64,000 bases of DNA, taken from NCBI RefSeq assembly GCF_037126285.1, contig NZ_CP147012.1, forward strand, positions 3,370,676 through 3,434,675, given 5' to 3'. A program made the position numbers and the translations under genes. This DNA is from Bernardetia sp. MNP-M8 (GTDB lineage Bacteria; Bacteroidota; Bacteroidia; Cytophagales; Bernardetiaceae). Positions 37,601 to 45,967 of this stretch are shown here, in pieces (the stretch's first letter is position 1; every line of letters begins with the position of its first letter). The notes beneath the pieces were generated by a model, which was not told where the DNA came from, did not search any database, and saw only the letters and a list, made by a program, of their open reading frames with translations.

Positions 37601-39897
37601 GACACGATAATTATTTCTGTGGTGTGCAAGATACATTGCGAATAGAAGCTACAAACCTTCGTAACATGCTTATCGATTGGCAGGGAGCTGGAATTGTAAG
37701 TTTAAGTGATTCTAACCGAAGAGCTATCGTTAATGTAAGTGGAATTTATACAGTAACAGTAACAGACACCAGTACAATAGCTAATTGTTCTGTAACCAAA
37801 TCTGTAGAAGTATTTGTTCGTCCTAAAATTGAGTTGCCTTTATCAAATACATCTAATGGAACGGATACGACAACTATTTGTCAAGGAGATTCGCTTATTT
37901 TAGATGCTTTTGACCCAACTCATGATGATGATTATCAATATGTTTGGACATGGTTAGAAAGCAATCAAGTAATTGCTACAACTTCAAAAATCAAAGTTAC
38001 GTATCAAACAACTGAAAGTTTTGCTTCACAGCGTTTTGAGATAAAAGTAACTGATCCAAATGGAGGTTGTTTTTCTACTGATACTGTAAATGTTCGTTTT
38101 AGAAGAAAACCAATTGCACAAATAAATACAAGTGATTCGGTTATTTGTATAGGAGAAAGTGTAGTTTTAGAAGGAGGAGAAAGTTTTGGAAATCGTTTTG
38201 AATGGATAAAACTTCCTGAAACAACTTCTTTTGCAACAACTACAAACGTAACTGTAACACCTCAAGAAGTAGGCGAACATATCTATATTTTGAAAACGTA
38301 TTTCAACTCTTCTACTGAGTGTGGTGGCGTAAGTGATACAATCAAAATTCGTGTAAATCGTAAAGCTGTGGCAAATATAGAAGAAGAAGAAATTCGTTTG
38401 TGTGAAAACGAGCAACTTGAAATCAATGGTTTCTTGCCTGATAATCCTGCTCTGACAAGATATATTTGGACACACGAAGAAAGTAATGTGCTTCTTTCAA
38501 GAGATTCTGTCTTGAACATTTCTTTTGAAGACATTCAACCAGCTTCTTACGAGCCTTTCCATGTTGTTTTGACAGTTTATGATTCACTTACAGGTTGTGA
38601 TTCTACAGATAGAGTTTTGGTTAAGTTTAATCGTGCATCTGATATTACGATTGATTCTACTTACAAAACGGAAGTTTGTATGGGAGATTTTGTTACACTT
38701 AAAGCAAGAGGCGCAACTTCTTATCTTTGGAGTACAGGAGAAACCACTCAAACTATTACTGTACAATTAGATTCAATTGGTTTCCATACTTTCACAGTAA
38801 CAGGTGGATATTTGAATGAATGTCAAAATACAGGAGATACAGCAATCATTTTTGTAAATCCATTACCAACTATTAGAGCGCATAGTGTAGATACAGTCAG
38901 TATTTGTGCTGATGATTCAATCACACTTTATCCTTCTGGTGGTAAGAGTTATGTTTGGCTCAACGACCCAACTGCTTTTGATACAATCACAGTTAGTCCG
39001 AAAGTTCCGACAGATTATATTGTAATGGGAACAGACTCAAATGGCTGTCAGAATATTGATACAGTTCACGTTTATGTAAGTCCGACTTTTGAGTTGCCAG
39101 AATTATTACAAGTTTGTGAAAGCGAAAGTGTAATGATTGGAGATACACTCAACTTTTTAGATTCTGCTACTGAGGCTCGTGCTACTTATTTCTGGACTCC
39201 AACAGGAGATACAACACCATTTATAAATGTAGCCAAATCAGGAATATACAGCGTAGAAGTAAAAATAGATGATTGTGTGTTTACAAGAACAACAGAAGTA
39301 CAGGTCAAAGAGAAACCAATTTTAGAATTAGTTTCTGATACAACGCTTTGTTTTGAGTTGGGAGAAGAAGACCGTTTTGAAAGAGGACAAACGCATATTC
39401 TACGTTCTAAACTTCTAAATAGGGATTCTACAACTACCTATTTATATGTTTGGACAGATTCAACAGGACAGTTTTTAGGAAACAAAGATTCTTTAGAAAT
39501 TGAAGCAGGTGGAAATTATCGTTTGCGTGTCATTGCTCGTTATTCAACAGAGTGTGAAACAAATGATAGCACTTTTGTAACTGAACTTTGTCAGCCACGC
39601 ATTTTCATTCCTGAAGCATTTACACCAAATAGCGATAACTTGAATGATAATTTTGAGATTTTTGGTAAGCATATCAAAAACTTCGAAATGCAAATCTTCA
39701 ATCGTTGGAGTGAGGTAATTTATGAAGTACGTGCCGATGATATTTCAGACCTAGAACCTCAAGATTTTTGGGATGGAACTCACAAAGGTAAAGATGTACC
39801 AACAGGAGCATACGTTTGGATTATTCGTTATACAGATCCTTTTAGTGGTTCTACCAAACAAATCCAGAAAACAGGTTCATTTATGATTGTTAGATAA
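31624..39897 (+). CDS. Giant repetitive surface protein with gliding-associated (type B) T9SS C-terminal domain
   Basis: The 2757-residue protein has a signal peptide (about 1-29) and an N-terminal Cys-rich head. A long chain of Ig/PKD-like beta-sandwich units follows, each with a conserved Cys near its start and end. The C-terminal 95 residues (PRIFIPEAFTPNSDNLNDNF to FMIVR) are the type B sorting domain of gliding-motility-associated proteins, used for T9SS export. Residues about 840-1240 contain near-identical units of 196-197 residues: DNA from 34153 repeats at 34741 and again, more divergent toward its end, at 35332. It is probably an adhesin or surface fibre. A terminator follows at 39921. 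Confidence 0.9.
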   Translation: MKKYFYLLYAALMTAFFYTTSSWNSIYAQGTECGTATPFCSNSGISYPAGLTPGAGPGGGTQAPLGPDYDCLSDTPSPAWLYLQIGSVGAIDLQIGRTPARDIDFIIWGPFAPGTTPAQACDQIFARTASIADCSYAGTTVIETPSIVSTAVGQIFILMVTNYSNQPTELTITQTGGSGTTDCSIILDDCEVNLGEDINLCESEPLPTLDAVRPSHDADTRYEWFIDGVSQGAATSTSTFTVQALTPSLTPHVYKVVVTSVATGETGCDENEDEINVTIKPEPITDLTVFPNDSILCSSAGAFVRIVGSQLDIDYQILRNGTPFGGLMTGTGGTIQLPLTGLPVGISTIQVQAGYIDEPFCTVLLDEQAELEVLGDIQIDLGDDRIICENTSVDLDGTDASHPANATYQWKRSTDGGITYIDIPLATNVTYTASETLPIPQTPFEVFYKLELRVPASSCVYEDEIKVTFEPLPITNLIVETDSICNTGEGTVTIVNPEVGTRYTYQLYENNAGIIGAPIGTAESSLTGNPIVFTTPTISTTTMYFIVVQNTVSEGECKVVLDIAPEIIVHPLPTAEFSGGTNLCQGEDVELTITMTGTQPFTIVYQRDSEPDVTVTGINADTYSFITNEAGVYTVNLVQDAFCENLDNPITTTVNINPNPIFTLGNDTTLCDTEAPLVLEAHNTADFDNPSYQWFRDGLELIGQTSSTLTTTVSSVGLVPTTYEYTLKVTNNETPNTTNCDSSDVMLVTFFPVPEAEISFAGSTFTNTLQFCDSEGQQVLSGITPDHTSFPNITYEWIDLGTGIVVGTAPTLTVDNFSATTNYQLTVSNGETTSCARVATATVQFIENPIAEISHNGTAVSSGGSLDFCFDDGAQVLDGVHPSHAGLNITYEWTDITNGISLGNTPQISISNPTNTFASIDYQLIVNDESNAVFCENTATITVNFYPNPEAEISFNGNIETGNTLQFCNVEGVQTLSGVTPDHAGFANITYEWKDVATNTVVGTASTLDVSNFGTTTTYELLVTNGLTLSCERTAQITIQFIENPIAEISHNGTAVSSGGSLDFCFDDGSQVLDGVHPSHAGLGTVTYEWTDITNGISLGNTPQISISNPTNTFASIDYQLIVKNESNAVFCENTATITVNFYPNPEAEISFNGNIETGNTLQFCNVEGVQTLSGVTPDHAGFADITYEWKDVGTGAIVGTSSTLDVSNFGTTTTYELLVTNGLTLSCERTAQITIQFIENPIAEISHNGTAVSSGGSLDFCFDEGVQILSGVHPSHAGLNITYEWTNLTTGAFAGNTAQISVTSPSNTTQSVEYQLIVNDESNTLFCESTTTITINFLANPIAEIQFGGTTAPDNLAFCDSEGARTLEGALPSHADFGSVSYVWTQVGVGVVSTTSTLVTPASNFSSSATYVLEVISNDNPNLCSRTDEITIEFFPSPDTEIKFEGSVVTDLGFCTSEGAQTLFAPASPFYTYEWFVSSASAPTLIPLGTGQSQVVNNFALQGGDTNEAIYTLIVTDTRATCPAQSSVNVSFYAEPEVDESTLIVSASPVTHCATGTSTISVINAERDVEYQLFREGVAVTGAIQTPTVDLATITFTGLPESTTLTTGEDKFIYSVQATRIGDFGRRCTQMLADTATVTVYPEPTATVSGTATVCADSPTDVTFTITGNFPATLTYQVTDTFGIVRVETEIIGAVGSPSPQTFVINTNTNTYQVLSITDKNCSGTVTTDEVVITTVHPPKVNWVASTTAFCIDEAATFEVVGGINHQYFINGLPVSTSNPYIIQPNTLDAGTYQIYAKGFATANGCSSNSDTVTFVVHPLPVVDLGVDRIKCVDDVVPLVATQDGSFIYDWRRIKGDGDIITVGNGNDSLYVSLQGTYFVIVTNLETGCSDSSNIVSVTNYDTLDVDLGADVFVCNPSSLPYRLVGSDISHQNGTTYEWYKENDPTIIGTDSVYDATEEGIYTVTAIDPRGCEARDTIRVNFTADPDFQILGHDNYFCGVQDTLRIEATNLRNMLIDWQGAGIVSLSDSNRRAIVNVSGIYTVTVTDTSTIANCSVTKSVEVFVRPKIELPLSNTSNGTDTTTICQGDSLILDAFDPTHDDDYQYVWTWLESNQVIATTSKIKVTYQTTESFASQRFEIKVTDPNGGCFSTDTVNVRFRRKPIAQINTSDSVICIGESVVLEGGESFGNRFEWIKLPETTSFATTTNVTVTPQEVGEHIYILKTYFNSSTECGGVSDTIKIRVNRKAVANIEEEEIRLCENEQLEINGFLPDNPALTRYIWTHEESNVLLSRDSVLNISFEDIQPASYEPFHVVLTVYDSLTGCDSTDRVLVKFNRASDITIDSTYKTEVCMGDFVTLKARGATSYLWSTGETTQTITVQLDSIGFHTFTVTGGYLNECQNTGDTAIIFVNPLPTIRAHSVDTVSICADDSITLYPSGGKSYVWLNDPTAFDTITVSPKVPTDYIVMGTDSNGCQNIDTVHVYVSPTFELPELLQVCESESVMIGDTLNFLDSATEARATYFWTPTGDTTPFINVAKSGIYSVEVKIDDCVFTRTTEVQVKEKPILELVSDTTLCFELGEEDRFERGQTHILRSKLLNRDSTTTYLYVWTDSTGQFLGNKDSLEIEAGGNYRLRVIARYSTECETNDSTFVTELCQPRIFIPEAFTPNSDNLNDNFEIFGKHIKNFEMQIFNRWSEVIYEVRADDISDLEPQDFWDGTHKGKDVPTGAYVWIIRYTDPFSGSTKQIQKTGSFMIVR
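34153..35920 (+). repeat. Tandem near-identical 588-591 bp repeats in the giant surface gene
   Basis: The word CAATTTATAGAAAATCCTAT starts each unit at 34153, 34741 and 35332. Units one and two are almost identical over their full length; the third diverges after about 200 bases. Each unit encodes two Ig-like domains, so recombination here would change fibre length by 196 residues at a time. Confidence 0.8.
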
Positions 39898-39920
39898 TAA
39901 TTATATAAACCTATAAAGCA

Positions 39921-39959
39921 AAAAGCCTATTCAGTCCTGAGGATTGAATAGGCTTTTTT
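39921..39959 (+). terminator. Rho-independent terminator of the giant surface gene
   Basis: AAAAGCCTATTCA pairs with TGAATAGGCTTTT around an 11-base loop and ends in T residues. Confidence 0.8.
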
Positions 39960-40061
39960 GTATTGTTTAAAATGTGGCTTTAATACTATATATTTACACC
40001 CTAAAAAAAAATTCCAAAGTAATACAGAAAAATACCTTACAGTTTTAAATTTATATATATT

Positions 40062-40901
40062 ATGTTTTTTGATATTTATTATTTAGAGAATGAGATTATA
40101 GATCAGTATCTATACGATGAAAATTTGGATAGACCTTGGATAATAGGTTTTAGTGGTGGAAAAGATAGCACAATGTTGTTACAGGTAGTTTGGAATGCTT
40201 TGAAGAAGTTAGATCCTATTTTACTTACTCGTCAAATTCATGTTGTTTGTAACGATACTTTAGTAGAAAACCCAAGAATAGTAAAATTTGTCAATAAGAC
40301 ATTAAACAAAATACAAAAAGCTACTAACGAACAGTCTTTACCAATTTCTGTTCATCAAACTATTCCAAAACTAGAAGATACTTTTTGGATAAAATTAATA
40401 GGGTTAGGTTATCCTGCACCAAACCGATTTTATCGTTGGTGTACAGAACGGTTGAAAATAGACCCCACAACTCGTTTTATTTTAGATAAAGTTGGAGAAA
40501 AGGGAGAAGCAATCATTTTACTAGGAACTAGAAGTGCTGAGAGTTCAAATCGTGCATCATCAATGAAGAAGCATGAAGTTAAAGGACAACGTTTACGTAA
40601 GCATCAACTGCCAAATACACATGTTTATGCACCTATAAAAGATGTAAAAACTATAGAACTTTGGCAATACCTAAATCAAGTACCACCACCATGGGGAGGT
40701 GTTCATAAAGAGTTAGTTACTTTGTACAGAAATGCAAATGCTGGAGATTGTCCTTTAGTCATAGATAAAACTACCCCTAGGCTGCTGAAAGCAATAAAAC
40801 ATTTACATTTTTTTTACCCACCTTCCAATTGGTACGGTCAAGACATAAAACAATATCCTTCCACTTATCAATACCTTGTAAAGAAACAATTAAACGAGTA
40901 A
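40062..40901 (+). pseudogene. dndC: DndC phosphorothioation protein, truncated
   Basis: DndC is the PAPS-reductase-like ATP pyrophosphatase of DNA phosphorothioate modification. The first 240 or so residues match it closely: the PP-loop SGGKDST at residue 31, FYRWCTERLKIDP, and PPPWGGVHKELVTLYRNANAGDCPLVIDKTTP. In family members the next residues are a Cys-rich block (SCGNSRFGCW type) that binds the Fe-S cluster, followed by about 200 more residues. Here the match ends at base 40780 or so, and the frame runs on in antisense IS4-type DNA to a chance stop at 40901. Without its cluster Cys residues and without dndB, dndD or dndE nearby, it is very unlikely to function. Confidence 0.85.
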
Positions 40902-41190
40902 TTGCCTTAAAATCAAGGTTATAGCCATTTAAAAAGCGTTCAATACGACGTAAGGAGGAGCTGCATTCTACATTCCGTTCAAAAGCCGTAGCAATTTGAA
41001 TCAATCCTCCTAAGCCTACTTTTATAACAGCTATTACAAAAAGACCTATAAATTGAACTCGTGCAAGATGAAACTCTGTCAAATGAGAAGATAAAACAGT
41101 AACTAATTTTGTAACTTTGCCACTAGAAGCATACTTTGCTTTTGCCATAATTGAGAAAATTTTGTGAGAAAAATTTTGTAAGAAACTCAA
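40777..41190 (-). pseudogene. IS4-family transposase, 5' fragment
   Basis: The 120-137 residues match the N-terminal half of IS4-type transposases: FHLARVQFIGLFVIAVIKVG, SSLRRIERFLNGYNLD, and the first catalytic Asp in VLCLDRTNWKVGKKNVNVLL. The Met at 41148 (MAKAKYASSGKV) is the likelier start. The frame ends at the junction with the dndC fragment, so the second Asp and the Glu of the DDE site are gone. The 5' side extends toward about 41240, where the original left end probably lies. Confidence 0.8.
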
Positions 41191-41450
41191 TTATGGTTTT
41201 TTTTTATCTTTTTGCAAAATCTTTTGTCAGAGGACTGAGAAAAATTTCATACCTTTTACTATTTTAACCATGTTCTTATTTCATTTTATCTACACCTATA
41301 TTTAAAATAGTTTTCAAAACTCATTTTTTTATCTCATAATTACCAAACTCTCAACTACTTTTCTTAATTTTGCACTTTATAAATTTTTAGTTTGTCTTTA
41401 CTATCTTCTTTTACTAAAAATGTAGCTAAAGAAGATTTATTAAAAAAATT

Positions 41451-42020
41451 ATGGCAAGTACTTCAGATATTAGAAATGGTCTTTGTATTGAATTCAATAA
41501 TGGACTTTATATTATAACAGAATTTTTACACGTAAAACCAGGTAAAGGTCCTGCATTTGTGCGTACCAAAATGAGAAATGTAGTTACAGGACGTGTACTT
41601 GATAATACTTTTTCGGCAGGACACAAAATAACTACTGTACGTGTTGAGCGTCGTCCTTATCAGTATTTGTATCAAGATGAAAATAGTTTTCACTTTATGC
41701 ACAAAGATACCTATGAGCAAACATTTGTTGCTGCTGATATGATAGAACGTTCAGAATTTTTGAAAGAAGGAATGATTGTAGAAATGATGGTACATGCCGA
41801 AACAGAAGAAATTTTGACGTGTGAAGTACCAGGTTATGTTGAGCTTTTGGTTACTTACAGCGAACCAGGGGTAAAAGGCGACACAGCTACCAATGCTACA
41901 AAACCAGCTACTTTAGAAACAGGAGCAGAAATTCAAGTTCCTTTGTTTATTGGCGAAGGCGACTTAATAAAGATAAACACAGCAGAGCGTTCTTATATGG
42001 AACGTATTCGTAATAAATAA
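41451..42020 (+). CDS. efp: Elongation factor P
   Basis: EF-P promotes peptide bond formation at proline stretches. The 189-residue protein is full length, with the three-domain layout and the modifiable Lys in HVKPGKGPAF (K32). The C-terminal GDTATNATKPATLETGAEIQ and VPLFIGEGDLIKINT are diagnostic. A possible -7 sequence TAATTTTG lies at 41365-41372. The next genes are accB and accC, an arrangement seen in many bacteria, but a terminator at 42042 separates efp from them. The IS4/dndC scar lies just upstream. Confidence 0.97.
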   Translation: MASTSDIRNGLCIEFNNGLYIITEFLHVKPGKGPAFVRTKMRNVVTGRVLDNTFSAGHKITTVRVERRPYQYLYQDENSFHFMHKDTYEQTFVAADMIERSEFLKEGMIVEMMVHAETEEILTCEVPGYVELLVTYSEPGVKGDTATNATKPATLETGAEIQVPLFIGEGDLIKINTAERSYMERIRNK

Positions 42021-42041
42021 GCCTAGCAAACGAATCAATAA

Positions 42042-42091
42042 ATGGTTTTTGAAAGTATTTTGTCAAGATACTTCTCAAAAACCGTTTTTTA
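42042..42091 (+). terminator. Rho-independent terminator of efp
   Basis: GGTTTTTGA pairs with TCAAAAACC, with an inner AGTAT/ATACT stem, then a T run. Confidence 0.7.
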
Positions 42092-42182
42092 TTTCTATTT
42101 TTAGGACATTAAACCAAGAATGAATAAAAAAGTAATCATTCTGACCTAACACGATTTTACTCACACTAAAAAGCCATATTTT

Positions 42183-42683
42183 ATGAGCATGAAACCAAAA
42201 GAACTTCAAGAACTTATCGAATTTATCAATCAAACTGGTCTTGAAGAAGTAAATATTGAAACTGATAAATTTAAAGTTAGTGTAAAAAGAAGTGCAGCTC
42301 ATACTATTTCTGCACAACCTGTTCAACAATATACACAGCAAGTTGCGCCACCTGTTCAACAAGCTGTTGCACAACAAACTCCTACAACTACACCACAAGT
42401 AGAAGCAAAAAAAGAAGAAACTAAACCAGCAGATACAGGAAATTATATCACTGTAAAATCACCAATGATAGGTACTTTCTATCGCTCTGCTAATCCTGAA
42501 ACACCTGCTTTTGTAAATGTAGGTGATTCTATTAAAGAAGGTGGAACAATTTGTATTATTGAAGCAATGAAATTATTTAATGAAATTGAATCTGATGTTT
42601 CAGGTAAAATTGTAAAAGTTTTGGTAGAAAATGCTACTCCAGTAGAGTATGACCAACCTTTATTCTTAATTGAACCAAACTAA
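42183..42683 (+). CDS. accB: Biotin carboxyl carrier protein of acetyl-CoA carboxylase
   Basis: AccB carries the biotin that AccC carboxylates, for malonyl-CoA synthesis. The 166-residue protein has an N-terminal helical part (KELQELIEFINQTGLEEV), a Gln/Pro/Thr-rich linker (about 42-88), and the biotinyl domain with the biotin Lys at about K130 in IEAMKLFNEIES. The motif is AMKL rather than AMKM, as is common. accC follows 268 bases downstream; that long gap is filled with 7-bp-periodic repeats. Confidence 0.95.
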   Translation: MSMKPKELQELIEFINQTGLEEVNIETDKFKVSVKRSAAHTISAQPVQQYTQQVAPPVQQAVAQQTPTTTPQVEAKKEETKPADTGNYITVKSPMIGTFYRSANPETPAFVNVGDSIKEGGTICIIEAMKLFNEIESDVSGKIVKVLVENATPVEYDQPLFLIEPN

Positions 42684-42725
42684 TTTTTAGTGATAAGTTA
42701 TAAGTTGTTAGTGATAAATGAATGC
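42684..42725 (+). repeat. 7-bp-periodic array after accB
   Basis: Six heptamers begin right after the accB stop and include TGATAAG, TTATAAG, TTGTTAG and TGATAAA, the same units as at 23563 and 24312. A rough inverted counterpart lies at about 42740-42790, so the region may fold into a long weak stem. Confidence 0.6.
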
Positions 42726-42889
42726 AAATACATTTTTTATCATCAAATTATTAGTTTATAATTAAATATTCACAATTTATAAGTATCACAGAAAATCATT
42801 TTAATTTTTTCATTCATAAAAAGTATTCAGTAAGTTGTGAGTTATCGTACTATCATTTTATCAAAAAACCTTAAAGTAAATTTAACTGA

Positions 42890-42945
42890 AACTGATAACT
42901 GATAACTGGTAACTGGTAACTGGTAACTGTTTACTGGTAACTGAT
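42890..42945 (+). repeat. Eight-copy heptanucleotide array just before accC
   Basis: Eight units of AACTGNT type (AACTGAT, AACTGGT three times in a row, AACTGTT, and similar) end 6 bases before the GTG start of accC. It is the least degenerate heptamer array in the window and covers the expected ribosome footprint region. Confidence 0.75.
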
Positions 42946-42951
42946 TAAAGC

Positions 42952-44307
42952 GTGAAACTTTTTAACAAAATATTAATTGCCAATAGAGGAGAAATTGCAC
43001 TTCGCATTATCCGAACTTGTAAAGAATTAGGAATCAAAACGGTTGCCGTTTATTCGCTTGCTGATAAAGAAAGTTTGCACGTTCGTTTTGCTGATGAAGC
43101 TGTTTGTATTGGGGCTGCTCCAAGTAGAGATTCTTATCTCAAAATTCCTCATATCATTGCTGCTGCTGAAATCACAAATGCAGATGCTATTCATCCTGGC
43201 TATGGATTTTTATCTGAAAATGCTGAATTTTCAGCTATCTGTGCCGAACACGATATAAAATTTATCGGAGCAAGTGCAGACATGATAAACCGAATGGGCG
43301 ACAAAGCAACTGCTAAAGCAACTGTAAAAGCTGCTGGTGTTCCTACTGTTCCAGGTTCTGAAGGACTTCTAAAATCCATCGAACAAGGGGTTAAAGAAGC
43401 AAAAGAAGTAGGCTATCCTGTCATCATCAAGGCTACTGCTGGTGGTGGAGGAAAAGGAATGCGTATCATCAATGACGAATCTGAGTTTCAGAAAGCATGG
43501 GATTCTGCTACACAAGAAGCCGAAGCTGCATTTGGAAATGGGGCTATGTATTTAGAAAAATTTGTAGTAGAACCAAAACACGTAGAAATACAAATTTTTG
43601 GAGATGGAAAAGGTGATGCTTGTCATTTATCAGAAAGAGATTGTTCTATCCAACGTCGTCATCAAAAACTGGTAGAAGAAACTCCTTCACCTATTATGAC
43701 ACAGGAATTGCGTGATGCAATGGGAGATGCTGCCATTGCCATTGCAAAAGCTATCAACTATGAAGGTGCAGGAACAGTAGAGTTTTTAGTAGATAAATAC
43801 AAAAATTTCTATTTTATGGAGATGAACACTCGTATTCAGGTAGAACATCCTATTACAGAAGAAGTTACAGGATTTGATTTGGTAAAAGAACAAATTAAAA
43901 TAGCTGCAGGAATGCCTCTTTCAGGTAGAAATTATTATCCAAAATTATTCAGTATCGAATGTAGAATTAATGCAGAAGACCCAACAAAAGGCTTCCGTCC
44001 TTCACCAGGTAAAATTACACATTTGCATATTCCAGGTGGTCATGGTATTCGTGTAGATTCTCATGTCTATGCAGGTTATACAATTCCTCCTCACTACGAT
44101 TCTATGATTGCAAAACTTATTTCTGTCGGACAGACAAGAGAAGAAGCTATCGTAAGAATGAAACGAGCTTTACAAGAATTTGTAATCGAAGGAATAAAAA
44201 CAACAATTCCATTTCATTTGAAATTGATGGATGATCCAAAATTCAAAGAAGGAGATTTTACAACCAAATTCTTAGAAAGTTTTGACTTCACTTCAATAGC
44301 AGAGTAA
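42952..44307 (+). CDS. accC: Biotin carboxylase subunit of acetyl-CoA carboxylase
   Basis: AccC uses ATP and bicarbonate to carboxylate biotin on AccB. The 451-residue product is full length, with the N-terminal [20 protein letters not shown], the ATP-grasp glycine loop [13 protein letters not shown], and the active-site [18 protein letters not shown]. The start codon is GTG at 42952, giving VKLFNKI; no upstream ATG fits. An array of 7-bp repeats ends 6 bases upstream. A terminator follows at 44361. Confidence 0.97.
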   Translation: MKLFNKILIANRGEIALRIIRTCKELGIKTVAVYSLADKESLHVRFADEAVCIGAAPSRDSYLKIPHIIAAAEITNADAIHPGYGFLSENAEFSAICAEHDIKFIGASADMINRMGDKATAKATVKAAGVPTVPGSEGLLKSIEQGVKEAKEVGYPVIIKATAGGGGKGMRIINDESEFQKAWDSATQEAEAAFGNGAMYLEKFVVEPKHVEIQIFGDGKGDACHLSERDCSIQRRHQKLVEETPSPIMTQELRDAMGDAAIAIAKAINYEGAGTVEFLVDKYKNFYFMEMNTRIQVEHPITEEVTGFDLVKEQIKIAAGMPLSGRNYYPKLFSIECRINAEDPTKGFRPSPGKITHLHIPGGHGIRVDSHVYAGYTIPPHYDSMIAKLISVGQTREEAIVRMKRALQEFVIEGIKTTIPFHLKLMDDPKFKEGDFTTKFLESFDFTSIAE

Positions 44308-44360
44308 TCATAATGTCACTGTTGGAAAAAGCAATAATGGCAAGAAAATAGTATTTTACA

Positions 44361-44401
44361 AAAAAGACTTTAACTGATTAATTCGGTTAAAGTCTTTTTT
44401 T
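44361..44401 (+). terminator. Rho-independent terminator of accC
   Basis: AAAGACTTTAAC pairs with GTTAAAGTCTTT around an 11-base loop, then a T run. Confidence 0.8.
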
Positions 44402-44597
44402 ATATAATATGTTGAACTAGTTAAGTTATTCTACTTTTTTATTGATCAGAACGCCTCCTTCTTTTCTTTTCCAAATACGAACAAAATAATATACAGCCGT
44501 ACTGATAAAAGAACCAAAAAAGAGAGCCAAAACCCAAATTATTTTTTCAGTTTCATCTACATTTTCATCTCTTACTATATCAATGATGTAATAAATA

Positions 44598-45647
44598 ACG
44601 TGAACTCGGTATTATTTAGGTACAAATATTCTAGGTTTTTCTGGGTAGAAATGATAAGCTACTATTGTAGCTGCCATATGCGTAAATGCGTTTATAGGCT
44701 TCCTATGTCTAGAATGTTCTACGTCAAAAACGGAAATTAAAATATCATTTACAGATTCAATAATGGCTCTTTTTCTAAGTGTGTATTTTTCTTTCAATGT
44801 GATGAGTTGATTCTTCATATTTTTTTTTGTTTTAGTTATCATTTTAAGTCCCTTTTCATAGAGTTGTTCCCAAAGTTTTGTCAAATATCCTTTATCACCA
44901 AAGCAATTTCCTTTCAAATTTTTCAATAAATTTTTGAGTAGATTGTGGTTATTATCAGCCTTATTTGCTGCTGTAATTTCAAAAGCCATTACCTCTCCTA
45001 AATGATTGATGACTAAGTGAAGTTTAAATCCAAAAAACCACCCCATTGACCCTTTTCCTCGTTTTGCAATGTCTTTGAACACTTTATGAGAGTGAATACG
45101 ACGATTATCAGAAACAACTATTTTCTTAGAATCAATGAAGTAAGTACCTGTTTCTTCACTTTTAGCACACAGGAGTTTGGCGAGTACATACATAGGTAAA
45201 CTTACCCTTTCTATTAATTCTAAAAATCGGTTATAGGAGCAAAGTTTAGGAAAATAAGGGACTAAATCGTTACACACAAAACGTTGATAATAGTATTGAA
45301 AATTCTTATAACCTGAGTAATTATAATATACTAAAATAGTCATTATTTCACTAGCTGATAACTGGGGAACACGAGTAGGAGAAGGGGTGAAAGTGGAACT
45401 GCTTTTTGTTCCCACCCATTTACTAGATACATAAGATTGAGCTTGTAAACAGAACTCATCTACTAAATAAAAAATACCGATTAGGTGGTCTTCGTCGAAT
45501 TTTATAGTTTTGTCAAACATAAGGCTAAAGAGGTTAAAGTTGAGTAGAGCTATTCAAAAATAACCTTTTTTAGCCTTTTTTGACAAAAATAACTGAAATA
45601 AGTAAACAAAACACTGAAAGTCAATTAGTTAAAAACCGAGTTCACAT
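44598..45647 (-). mobile_element. IS982-family insertion sequence, apparently complete
   Basis: The 1050-bp element has 13-bp terminal inverted repeats with one mismatch: ACGTGAACTCGGT at 44598-44610, matched inverted at 45635-45647. The host sequence TAAATA flanks it directly on both sides (44592-44597 and 45648-45653) as a target duplication. It contains one intact transposase gene on the minus strand and nothing else. Confidence 0.88.
44612..45520 (-). CDS. IS982-family transposase
   Basis: The 302-residue protein matches IS982 transposases across its length: GYKNFQYYYQRFV, FPKLCSYNRFLELIERV, YFIDSKKIVVSDNRRIHSHK (first Asp), RGKGSMGWFFGFKLHLVIN, NCFGDKGYLTKLWEQL (second Asp), and LRKRAIIESVNDIL with the catalytic Glu. 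The frame is unbroken and the ends are present, so the element may be active. It lies within 25 to 130 bases of both element ends. Confidence 0.9.
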   Translation of the reverse strand: MFDKTIKFDEDHLIGIFYLVDEFCLQAQSYVSSKWVGTKSSSTFTPSPTRVPQLSASEIMTILVYYNYSGYKNFQYYYQRFVCNDLVPYFPKLCSYNRFLELIERVSLPMYVLAKLLCAKSEETGTYFIDSKKIVVSDNRRIHSHKVFKDIAKRGKGSMGWFFGFKLHLVINHLGEVMAFEITAANKADNNHNLLKNLLKNLKGNCFGDKGYLTKLWEQLYEKGLKMITKTKKNMKNQLITLKEKYTLRKRAIIESVNDILISVFDVEHSRHRKPINAFTHMAATIVAYHFYPEKPRIFVPK

Positions 45648-45967
45648 TAAATAGTGATTCCCAAATCAGCTAAGGAAGCTAATAAAATCAAGATAAAAAA
45701 TGTAAAAAATCCTCCTATAAATAACTCAGGAAAACCATCAGGTGGATTTTGCTGGCTAGAAGCTGTCGCAATAACAGTAATGAAAGTTCCCATAAAAGCA
45801 ATTATAGCCAAAATAGTTACTATCAGAGGAGAAAATGTAAAAATGCCTAACCAAATCTTTTTGCTTTTGCTCATTAAAGTTTTTTGTTAAAATAAAGTAG
45901 TAAGACAAACGAACTGTTTGTTTTTAGGATATTATACGCAGAATTTTAATAAAAAGTTAGAGTATAA

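Larger units (their letters stand above)
44426..45874 (-). pseudogene. PLDc_N-like small membrane protein, split by an IS element
   Basis: The 5' part (45648-45874) encodes 75 residues with three membrane segments: WLGIFTFSPLIVTILAIIAF, GTFITVIATA, and FIGGFFTFFILILLASLADL. The 3' part (44426-44597) encodes YYIIDIVRDENVDETEKIIW, LALFFGSFISTAVYYFVRIW and a basic tail, a phrase pattern like the PLDc_N domain. Removing the IS (44598-45647) and one copy of TAAATA joins the two parts in frame to give a 130-residue protein. The disruption is therefore recent and clean. The function is unknown; the family contains small membrane proteins. Confidence 0.85.

Noticed and set aside
40062-40901. An active DNA phosphorothioation system
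   Set aside because: Only the 5' half of dndC remains, without its cluster-binding Cys block, and no other dnd gene is in the window.
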